Below are positions 1-5,426 of a DNA stretch of 8,816 nucleotides, piece by piece. The notes below the pieces were generated by a model. It searched no databases, was not told where the DNA came from, and saw only the letters and a program-made list of their open reading frames with translations. The first letter of the stretch is position 1, and the number at the start of each line of letters is the position of its first letter. A program made the position numbers and the translations under genes. Source of the DNA: Planctomycetaceae bacterium UBA2972. GTDB lineage: Bacteria > Planctomycetota > Planctomycetia > Pirellulales > Pirellulaceae. The stretch is taken from NCBI GenBank assembly GCA_002348315.1, contig DEAW01000189.1, forward strand, positions 1-8,816, given 5' to 3'.

Positions 1-19
1 CTTCGCATTACATTATTCA

Positions 20-27
20 CCAACGAT
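20..27 (+). repeat. Retron a1 arm of the a1/a2 inverted repeat
   Basis: CCAACGAT pairs with the a2 arm at 184-194: CCAA with TTGG (191-194) and CGAT with ATCG (184-187), with three unpaired A residues at 188-190. It immediately precedes AGC (28-30), as in characterised retrons, where the G of this trinucleotide carries the 2'-5' linkage. The same bases can also take part in a competing local hairpin at 12-43. Confidence 0.72.
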
Positions 28-44
28 AGCCTTGGCGAATAATA

Positions 45-63
45 GGGCGATGTTTCGTCGTCC
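45..63 (+). other. msr hairpin with GTTTC loop (probable RT recognition stem)
   Basis: GGGCGAT (45-51) pairs with GTCGTCC (57-63), including two G-U pairs, around the loop GTTTC (52-56). It closely resembles the msr stem-loop of the Ec86 retron, whose arms GGATG and CATCC enclose a GTTTC-containing loop. Retron RTs recognise their RNA through msr structure of this kind. GCGAA (35-39) and TTCGC (75-79) could pair to enclose this hairpin. Confidence 0.65.
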
Positions 64-91
64 TTGTAATTTGGTTCGCGGATAAGTAGTT

Positions 92-163
92 GTGCGTACG
101 GTACGATCCATAAATAAAGGGTCGCTCCGCTCCGCCTTTATTTATGGATCGAACCGTACGCAT
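92..163 (+). repeat. Long msd inverted repeat / hairpin
   Basis: The left arm (92-120) pairs with the right arm (135-163) over 29 positions. The only mismatch is A103 opposite A152, and the outermost pair G92-T163 is a G-U type. The 14-base loop (121-134) holds a short tandem GCTCC-GCTCC. The inner half of the stem is AT-rich and the outer half GC-rich. There is no T-run after the right arm, so it is not a terminator. Its place between the msr hairpin and a2 makes it the template of the single-stranded msDNA. Confidence 0.85.
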
Positions 164-183
164 TGGCATTGCCATAGCAAGGA

Positions 184-194
184 ATCGAAATTGG
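184..194 (+). repeat. Retron a2 arm of the a1/a2 inverted repeat
   Basis: ATCGAAATTGG is complementary to a1 (20-27) apart from the AAA bulge. It lies after the msd hairpin and directly abuts the terminator-like hairpin beginning at 194. That fits an RNA whose 3' end is defined just after a2. Confidence 0.7.
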
Positions 195-230
195 GCTGGC
201 TCGGGTATTTACACGGGCCAGCCTGTTTTT
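194..230 (+). terminator. Intrinsic-terminator-like hairpin between retron RNA and RT gene
   Basis: GGCTGGC (194-200) pairs perfectly with GCCAGCC (217-223). The stem continues inward through T201-G216, C202-G215 and G203-C214, then a G/A mismatch, two more pairs and an ATTT tetraloop. TG and a TTTTT run (226-230) follow, and then ATTT. This is a classical Rho-independent layout placed right after a2 and before the RT ribosome binding site. It could end most transcripts after the ncRNA and let a minority read into the RT, which would keep RNA in excess over enzyme. Confidence 0.65.
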
Positions 231-246
231 ATTTGGGAGGATACCG

Positions 247-1896
247 ATGGTGGATGTCTTAGTAAATGGATTTGGAATTATATTCTTAATTTTCATTTTC
301 GTTGGAATTTGTAGGGTAGCTGAACTCGTGAAGGATTCAGCCTCTCATAAAAAGACCGGATCTCGAACATCAAGAGGTCGAGGGTACCGTGGTAGACGTT
401 TTCTTAAAAAATCCACTGAAAAGAGTGAACGATCGAAACCGGCTCGGATCCACAAGCTTTTGCCGGGATTATCCAAATTAGGAGAAGACTGGCAGCCGGT
501 TTATACGGTAACACATATCCCGAAACGATCTGGCGGTACGCGTGAACTGCATGTGCCAGATCAGACGACCAAGGCAATACAGTCGGCTCTCTACCATAAG
601 CTGTTTGTGAACTATAAGAACCATCCTGCCGCCTGCGGTTTCATTCGGGGCAAGTCGATTGTCGACAATGCCATGCCTCACGTTGGCAAGGAAGTGATTG
701 TCAAGCTTGATATTTGTGATTTCTTTCCTTCGACGAGCCAAAATCGTGTGCGGAAATATTTTGCCAGCACGGGCTGGGATGATTCTGCTGCAGGTTTATT
801 GACTCGGCTGGTTACATATCAGGGGGGATTACCACAGGGAGCCCCTACTAGTCCGGTGGTAAGCAATATTATTAATAAGACGATGGATCGCAAATTGGCT
901 TATGTGGCTGAGACGTTAAAGGCAGACTATACGCGGTACGCGGATGACATTACCTTTTCGTTGACTTCATACGATCGCCGTGATATTCATCGTCTTTTGC
1001 AATGGACCGGTGCCGTCCTCCGAACCTATGGCTATAAGCTAAACAATAAAAAGAAAAGAATCATTCGCAAGCACCGGCGGCAACAAGTAACCGGTTTAGT
1101 GGTAAACGATAAAGTCAGTGTTTCCCGGCAAACACGCAGATGGTTGAGAGCCATCCAGGACCGACTAGCCAAAGGTGATGCGATAACCATTTCTAAGTCG
1201 CAGTATCAGGGTTGGATTTCCCTGGTCCATATGGTTTCACCGGGTTCGCCGATTATTGCGAAGCATCGAATGCTCGTCGAAAGTGGTGTCTTGAATCCCG
1301 AGCCCAAGGCAGTTGAAACCAGCAAAAAGAAACTGCCTGAGAATACAGAAAAGATTAATTCCGAACGGACGACGTCTGCGACAATGCAACGGACACGTTC
1401 CGAAGCGGTTGACCCTATCGAGCCGCATCTATCTACGAGCGATGTGGTTGAAACGGAGCTATCAGGTAACGCCGCTGTCGACACGACACCAAATATAGAC
1501 AACTCGAAAGTAGATAGCGAAGAAGAGCTATTCCATACGGATAGGTTGGTGGATTATTTACAGGCCTTAAAGATGGCCAAGTCATATTCTGCAGAGGCTA
1601 AAAAACTGGAGTCGGAGATTCAAGGGACAACGCATACGGCGATCGTAAAGCTGGAGTCCAGCAAAAGGACATTTTCTTTTAGGTTACCGGAAGGATTTCA
1701 GAAAGGACGTACTGTTTCGGGGGCTCTGCCGGACGGCACTGAAATCGAATTATATTTCCGTGACACGTTGGCCGAAGATATTGAAGCGGCGGATTTGCCG
1801 CTGGAGGGCGAAGTGGTGATTGAGGTGGTACAATGGAATGGCACATTTAAACGGCTCGAAGTGATCGTGACAGGTGGATTATTCCACAACGACTAG
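247..1896 (+). CDS. Retron reverse transcriptase with N-terminal membrane anchor and unknown C-terminal domain
   Basis: RNA-dependent DNA polymerase that should make msDNA from the RNA encoded at 20-194. ATG 247 follows GGGAGG (235-240) at a 6-base spacing. Layout: residues 8-25 form one hydrophobic helix. Residues 30-56 are very basic (RGRGYRGRR at 43-51). The RT core spans about 70-345, with IPKRSGGTREL at 91-101, the retron motif NAMPH at 141-145, motif A LDICDFF (D155, D158), LPQGAPTS at 195-202, catalytic YADD at 231-234 and the retron VTG at 281-283. A Ser/Thr/Glu-rich linker covers about 350-428, a charged helix about 430-458, and a beta-rich segment about 460-546 that I do not recognise. 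Retron RTs are usually 300-350 aa, so about 200 C-terminal residues are extra. All catalytic residues are intact. Basic residues after the helix suggest the RT faces the cytoplasm. Retron identity is near certain; the function of the extensions is unknown. Confidence 0.95.
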   Translation: MVDVLVNGFGIIFLIFIFVGICRVAELVKDSASHKKTGSRTSRGRGYRGRRFLKKSTEKSERSKPARIHKLLPGLSKLGEDWQPVYTVTHIPKRSGGTRELHVPDQTTKAIQSALYHKLFVNYKNHPAACGFIRGKSIVDNAMPHVGKEVIVKLDICDFFPSTSQNRVRKYFASTGWDDSAAGLLTRLVTYQGGLPQGAPTSPVVSNIINKTMDRKLAYVAETLKADYTRYADDITFSLTSYDRRDIHRLLQWTGAVLRTYGYKLNNKKKRIIRKHRRQQVTGLVVNDKVSVSRQTRRWLRAIQDRLAKGDAITISKSQYQGWISLVHMVSPGSPIIAKHRMLVESGVLNPEPKAVETSKKKLPENTEKINSERTTSATMQRTRSEAVDPIEPHLSTSDVVETELSGNAAVDTTPNIDNSKVDSEEELFHTDRLVDYLQALKMAKSYSAEAKKLESEIQGTTHTAIVKLESSKRTFSFRLPEGFQKGRTVSGALPDGTEIELYFRDTLAEDIEAADLPLEGEVVIEVVQWNGTFKRLEVIVTGGLFHND

Positions 1897-1917
1897 AGCC
1901 TAAAACGCTCAATGTTC

Positions 1918-1933
1918 AGAGGTGAGACTCGTG
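1918..1933 (+). promoter_or_regulatory. Ribosome binding site deciding the GTG start of the SMP-30 gene
   Basis: AGAGGTGA (1918-1925) is a strong Shine-Dalgarno sequence, 5 bases before GTG 1931. The earlier in-frame GTG at 1922 lies inside this site and has no site of its own, so the start at 1931 is preferred. Confidence 0.65.
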
Positions 1934-2944
1934 AAGCTACATACAGTAATTAGTTTATTTGTTCTATTTTTGACGTCGGCAGTGGTCATGGCACAGGAAT
2001 TGGAAATTACCGGGGGAGAAGGAATACTTATAGACGGTGAAGGGTTGGAGACGCTATGGGAAGAAGGCGGGTTCACCGAAGGGGCTGCAGCCGGTCCTGA
2101 TGGAAATATGTATTTTTCAGATTTCGCTCAACCGTTTGATTCCGGGCCTGCACGTGTTATGCGTTTTGATCCACGCACTGGAAAGACGGACGCCTATTGC
2201 CCAGACAGTGGGATGGGTAACGGATTGATGTTCACTCGTGATGGAAGGCTGCTAGGTTGTTGCGCCTCGCCACTCGGAGGCCATCGGGCATTGGTGGAAT
2301 TCGCCAAGGATGGCTCGGTGAAGGTTATCGCGGATAAATTTGAGGGCAAACGGTTCAACTCACCTAATGACATCGTGATTGACCGCCACGGTCGAGTGTA
2401 TTTCACTGATCCTAAATATGTTGGCCCCGAGGAATTAGAGTTAGACAGCTTTGATGTCTACCGATTAGACCCGGATGGTACCCTCTCAATTGCAACGACG
2501 GAAATCGATAAACCGAATGGGATTGTATTGTCACCTAATCAAAAGACTATCTATATCGCAGAAACCGATAATGGATCTGCCAAAGCGGATATTGAAACCG
2601 ACTTTGAACCGGGACGCATGACACTCAACGCGTTTAAGGTAAACCGCCATGGGGAATTGTCACGTCGTCGTATTTTGCATGACTTTGGTGATGAAACCGG
2701 TGTGGATGGAATGACAGTGGATCAATCCGGCAGAATCTATGCTGCGGTACGTAGCGCTAGTAAGTTCGGGATCTTCATTTTTTCCCCAAAGGGCGAACAA
2801 CTCGGTTACATCGAGACACCGGAACTGCCCACGAATGCCAGTTTTGGACGGGGGCCTGAGTCGCACACCTTGTACATCACAGCCGGTAAGGGGTTTTATC
2901 GCATAAAGACGAAGGCTACGGGTTACCATCCGGCCATAGATTAA
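1931..2944 (+). CDS. Secreted SMP-30/gluconolactonase-like beta-propeller protein
   Basis: Probably a periplasmic or exported lactonase-type hydrolase of the SMP-30/gluconolaconase/LRE-like family, which are six-bladed beta-propellers with a central metal. Seen (337 aa from GTG 1931): a signal peptide MKLHTVISLFVLFLTSAVVMA with likely cleavage after residue 21, then family motifs. These are FTEG (E50), SPND (N146, followed by a typical DRHGRVYFTDP blade), KPNG (N196) and GVDGM (D259). The Glu, Asn and Asp positions match the known metal ligands of the family. Length is normal for an exported member. The gene starts 34 bp after the RT stop on the same strand, so read-through from the retron is possible, but its role looks unrelated (sugar lactone breakdown). 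The natural substrate cannot be told from the sequence. An alternative start is GTG 1922, adding three residues. Confidence 0.88.
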   Translation: MKLHTVISLFVLFLTSAVVMAQELEITGGEGILIDGEGLETLWEEGGFTEGAAAGPDGNMYFSDFAQPFDSGPARVMRFDPRTGKTDAYCPDSGMGNGLMFTRDGRLLGCCASPLGGHRALVEFAKDGSVKVIADKFEGKRFNSPNDIVIDRHGRVYFTDPKYVGPEELELDSFDVYRLDPDGTLSIATTEIDKPNGIVLSPNQKTIYIAETDNGSAKADIETDFEPGRMTLNAFKVNRHGELSRRRILHDFGDETGVDGMTVDQSGRIYAAVRSASKFGIFIFSPKGEQLGYIETPELPTNASFGRGPESHTLYITAGKGFYRIKTKATGYHPAID

Positions 2945-2949
2945 GTTTC

Positions 2950-3156
2950 ATGGAACAGCAACTTGAGTCGATGAAATGGTATTGGGTGCGGCGAGACGAC
3001 GGTAGCCTGGCACCCTACTTATTCCATAAAAAGAAAAGGGATCCGCACGGTAATCTTGTGGGTGAATTTTTTATGGGGAGCAAATTGACTACCTGGTCGC
3101 TTGGTCGAGTGGTTGGTGTCGCAGAGATGCCGGGTCGCGAAGCACCTGCCGGGTAA
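2950..3156 (+). CDS. Small hypothetical protein
   Basis: Unrecognised protein of 68 aa (61 aa if ATG 2971 is used). It begins 5 bases after the SMP-30 stop, without a clear Shine-Dalgarno sequence, so translation may be coupled to the upstream gene. It has no signal peptide, no membrane helix and no cysteine. The sequence is rich in basic and aromatic residues (MKWYWVRRDDG and YLFHKKKRDPHG) and has a Gly/Pro-rich tail. The second start, at the MKWYW position, gives a more natural N-terminus. The gene ends 10 bp from the stop of a convergent gene. It is likely real because of its position and composition, but no function can be given. Confidence 0.5.
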   Translation: MEQQLESMKWYWVRRDDGSLAPYLFHKKKRDPHGNLVGEFFMGSKLTTWSLGRVVGVAEMPGREAPAG

Positions 3157-3166
3157 CCCATTCACC

Positions 3167-3742
3167 TTAAAATCCCACAGATTTCCGAAAGCTTTGTAAC
3201 TCCTGCCAAACAGGATTTTCTAGAGAATACGATTGTGCACTTCGGAGTAGCAGGATGATCGTGAGGTCATTTTGTTTGTCATAGCGACGGTGAAATTGAA
3301 TCCAGGTGCGTAGTGGCATTTTAGTAGTAAAGGGATCATAGCCATCAACAATGATTAACGGCGCTTTGGATGGCTTTGGGTTCTTCACCACATCCATTGT
3401 GATTTTGTTCTTTGGGTAACGTCCGCCATATAACCCGGCATCGTATTCAAGCAGTGCACGTTGTAACTCTTCGTCAGTCTTTATGACATCCCCTTTGAGT
3501 TGATAGAGAATTGGATAGGACCAAAAGAAATCGCTTTTGGCGTCGAAAAATCCTTTGGGAAAACGTAGTTGTAACGTCCCTTTCCAGGGCAACGTCCTGG
3601 CCCACGGTGGCGGGTAAGAAGTGTTCTCCACTCGCCACCCATCCGGTACTGGTAGTTGCAGTGGTTTTTGGCCGTGACTGGATGAGGTGGTAAGCGCGAT
3701 TAAGACAATTGCGGAGTAGGTTAATAGTAAGGGGCGGTGCAT
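3167..3742 (-). CDS. Secreted hypothetical protein
   Basis: Unrecognised 191 aa protein with a clear signal peptide: MHRPLLLTYSAIVLIALTTS, a polar SSHG, and probable cleavage near residue 24 before QKPLQLP. There is no lipobox cysteine, so the mature part should be free in the periplasm or outside. The mature protein has an aromatic/proline-rich start (YPPPWARTLPWKG), an FPKGFFDAKSDFFWSYP stretch near residues 61-77, and alternating strand-like and helical segments. It ends in VGF and contains no cysteine. ATG at 3742-3740 has a modest GCAGG site 6 bases upstream. It is divergent from xylB and convergent with the small gene ending at 3156. No enzymatic motif is visible. Confidence 0.72.
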   Translation of the reverse strand: MHRPLLLTYSAIVLIALTTSSSHGQKPLQLPVPDGWRVENTSYPPPWARTLPWKGTLQLRFPKGFFDAKSDFFWSYPILYQLKGDVIKTDEELQRALLEYDAGLYGGRYPKNKITMDVVKNPKPSKAPLIIVDGYDPFTTKMPLRTWIQFHRRYDKQNDLTIILLLRSAQSYSLENPVWQELQSFRKSVGF

Positions 3743-3887
3743 GATTTGCCTGCTTCTGGTTCTGAGTGAAGGCAGAACTTTGTGCTAAACTGTGAACGTA
3801 ATAGGATACGATAATTGTATATCGTTTTGAATTCACCCGGATGGTTGCGGGGATGAATTACCGCATTTGAAGTTGGACGGAGACAGC
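3743..3887. promoter_or_regulatory. Divergent intergenic region between secreted protein gene and xylB, with a palindrome
   Basis: These 145 bp must hold the promoters for both divergent genes. A palindrome with 6-bp perfect arms, ACGATA (3808-3813) and TATCGT (3820-3825), is separated by ATTGTA, the shape of a possible repressor or activator site. Candidate elements for xylB are weak: TTGTGC (3780-3785) and TAGGAT (3802-3807), 16 bp apart. No attenuator or riboswitch fold was seen. Confidence 0.3.
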
Positions 3888-5399
3888 ATGAGTTACTTTC
3901 TTGGCGTAGATATCGGAACATCGGGAACGAAAACAATCCTCATTAATGAACGAGGGAAGATTCTTGCCGAAGCAAGTGCAAGTTACAAGTTGTATCACCC
4001 CAAGCCACTGTGGAGTGAGCAGAACCCAGACGATTGGTGGAAAGCAACCGTAAAGACGATACGTGAAGTCGTTAAGAAATCCGGCAAAGCCAAAGAATCG
4101 ATCAAAGCGATAGGTTTGTCCGGTCAAATGCATGGAAGTGTGTTTCTTGATAAGGACGATCAGGTTATTCGTCCGGCTTTACTTTGGAATGATCAACGCA
4201 CGGCAGACGAATGCGACGAAATTGAAAGTCGTGCAGGGGGCCGACGTAATCTTATTAAGATGGTGGCGAACCCCGCATTGACCGGGTTTACGGCGCCCAA
4301 GATTTTGTGGCTGCGAAATCATGAGCCCCGCAATTTCTCGAAAGTGCGGAAAGTGTTGCTTCCCAAAGATGATGTTCGACGACGTTTAACCGGAGAATTT
4401 GCAACCGACGTCAGTGATGCAAGCGGGATGTTGTTGCTGGACGTGAAGAAACGTAAATGGTCACGGTCACTGCTTAATAAACTTGAATTAGACGAATCTC
4501 TATTCGCTCAGGTTTACGAATCGGAAGATGTTACAGGAACTCTTACGAAGAAGGCAGCGAAGACTTTGGGGCTGACGACCGATTGTGTCGTAGTGGGTGG
4601 TGCCGGTGATTGTGCGGCCAATGCTGTGGGCACAGGCGTAGTAAAATCAGGAGTGCTTTCCACTTCGATTGGTACCTCGGGTGTGATGTTTGTGCATAGT
4701 GATGAGGTCCAGGTCGATCCATTAGGACGTTTGCATACGTTTTGTCACGCCGTTCGTGGAAAGTGGCATATGATGGGCGTCAATTTATGTGCAGGTGGAT
4801 CGCTGCAGTGGTTTGCTGAAAATCTTTGTCAGGACTTAGGACCGAAGGTGTATGACACGCTTAATCGAGAGGCGGCTAAAGCCAGTCCCGGATCCGATGG
4901 CCTGTATTTTCTGCCGTACTTAGCCGGTGAGCGTACGCCACACGCGGATCCGGATGCCAGAGGCTGTTTTGTTGGCCTGACACTGGCCCATCAACGAGGA
5001 CAGGTGGCACGCGCGATTATGGAGGGTGTGACTTATTCGATGCGTGATAGTCTTGAAATAATCCAAAGTATGAATGTACCTGTGAAGCAGGTCCGCGTGT
5101 CTGGTGGCGGTTCTAAGAGTAAACTTTGGCGTCAGTTACAGGCGGATGTGTTTGGAACGAAAGCGGTTACGATCAATGCGGAACAGGGGCCGGCTTATGG
5201 TGTAGCTTTGCTGGCGGCGGTCGGAGCAGGTGCTTACAAAAACATCCAACAGGCCTGTGCAGCGACGATCCGAGAGACGAGTTCAACGCCAGTCGATCGT
5301 AAAACGAAGCGTCTCTATGATGCCAGGTTTCCCGTGTATCAGGATCTTTATCAGTCCCTTAAGGGGAACTTCAAAGCGATCTCTGTTGTTGAAGCGTAA
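3888..5399 (+). CDS. xylB: Xylulokinase (FGGY carbohydrate kinase)
   Basis: Cytoplasmic kinase that phosphorylates D-xylulose to D-xylulose 5-phosphate with ATP, feeding the pentose phosphate pathway. Seen (503 aa, normal for the family): the ATP-binding phosphate loop DIGTSGTK (D8-K15), the substrate-contact motif GQMHG (79-83) typical of xylulokinases, LLWNDQRT, GGAGDCAANA with the expected catalytic Asp at D241, STSIGTSG, the LAGERTPHADP signature (345-355) and the adenosine-binding SGGGSKSKLWRQ region (405-416). ATG 3888 is preferred because GGAG (3879-3882) precedes it at 5 bases; an upstream in-frame TTG at 3867 has no such site. No xylose isomerase is next to it in the window. The downstream membrane-protein gene starts 24 bp later and is probably in the same transcript. 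Confidence 0.93.
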   Translation: MSYFLGVDIGTSGTKTILINERGKILAEASASYKLYHPKPLWSEQNPDDWWKATVKTIREVVKKSGKAKESIKAIGLSGQMHGSVFLDKDDQVIRPALLWNDQRTADECDEIESRAGGRRNLIKMVANPALTGFTAPKILWLRNHEPRNFSKVRKVLLPKDDVRRRLTGEFATDVSDASGMLLLDVKKRKWSRSLLNKLELDESLFAQVYESEDVTGTLTKKAAKTLGLTTDCVVVGGAGDCAANAVGTGVVKSGVLSTSIGTSGVMFVHSDEVQVDPLGRLHTFCHAVRGKWHMMGVNLCAGGSLQWFAENLCQDLGPKVYDTLNREAAKASPGSDGLYFLPYLAGERTPHADPDARGCFVGLTLAHQRGQVARAIMEGVTYSMRDSLEIIQSMNVPVKQVRVSGGGSKSKLWRQLQADVFGTKAVTINAEQGPAYGVALLAAVGAGAYKNIQQACAATIRETSSTPVDRKTKRLYDARFPVYQDLYQSLKGNFKAISVVEA

Positions 5400-5408
5400 T
5401 GGGTCTTC

Positions 5409-5426
5409 AGGAAGGATTCGCAATTG
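5409..5426 (+). promoter_or_regulatory. Ribosome binding site supporting a TTG start
   Basis: AGGAAGGA (5409-5416) sits 7 bases before TTG 5424. No suitable ATG or GTG lies nearby in frame, and the strong site supports TTG as the true start of the membrane protein. Confidence 0.6.

Larger units (their letters stand above)
20..194 (+). ncRNA. Retron non-coding RNA (msr-msd) with a1/a2 ends
   Basis: This is the probable template and primer RNA for the adjacent retron reverse transcriptase. Seen: a1 (20-27, CCAACGAT) pairs with a2 (184-194, ATCG-AAA-TTGG) in 8 bp with an AAA bulge. AGC follows a1 at 28-30, and G29 is the expected branching guanosine. Next come an msr-like hairpin at 45-63 with loop GTTTC, a less structured stretch, and a long msd hairpin at 92-163. 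Bases 30-34 (CCTTG) can also pair with 178-182 (CAAGG), which would leave AG/A as an internal loop around the branch site. Known of retrons: the RNA lies just upstream of the RT, and the RT extends DNA from the 2'-OH of the branch G using the msd as template. Inferred: an msDNA of roughly 85-100 nt dominated by one hairpin. The promoter is not visible and probably lies before the window. Confidence 0.85.

Noticed and set aside
92..163. The long inverted repeat as a terminator, an IS/MITE element or a CRISPR-like unit.
   Set aside because: No T-run after the right arm, no target duplication or transposase, and only one copy. Its position between an msr-type hairpin and a2, upstream of a retron RT, explains it better.
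478..741. Minus-strand ORF of 87 aa inside the RT gene.
   Set aside because: It is fully antisense to the conserved RT core and has no recognisable motif.
1313..1498. Plus-strand ORF of 61 aa over the RT linker as a separate small effector.
   Set aside because: It overlaps the RT frame entirely, has no ribosome binding site, and its sequence looks like a frame shadow.
247..1896. Group II intron or diversity-generating retroelement RT.
   Set aside because: No maturase (X) or HNH domain, no intron domain V structure and no template/variable repeat pair were seen. The NAxxH and VTG motifs and the flanking ncRNA point to a retron.
3867..3887. TTG start of xylB at 3867.
   Set aside because: No ribosome binding site, while ATG 3888 has GGAG at proper spacing and gives the standard N-terminus leading to the DIGTSGTK motif.
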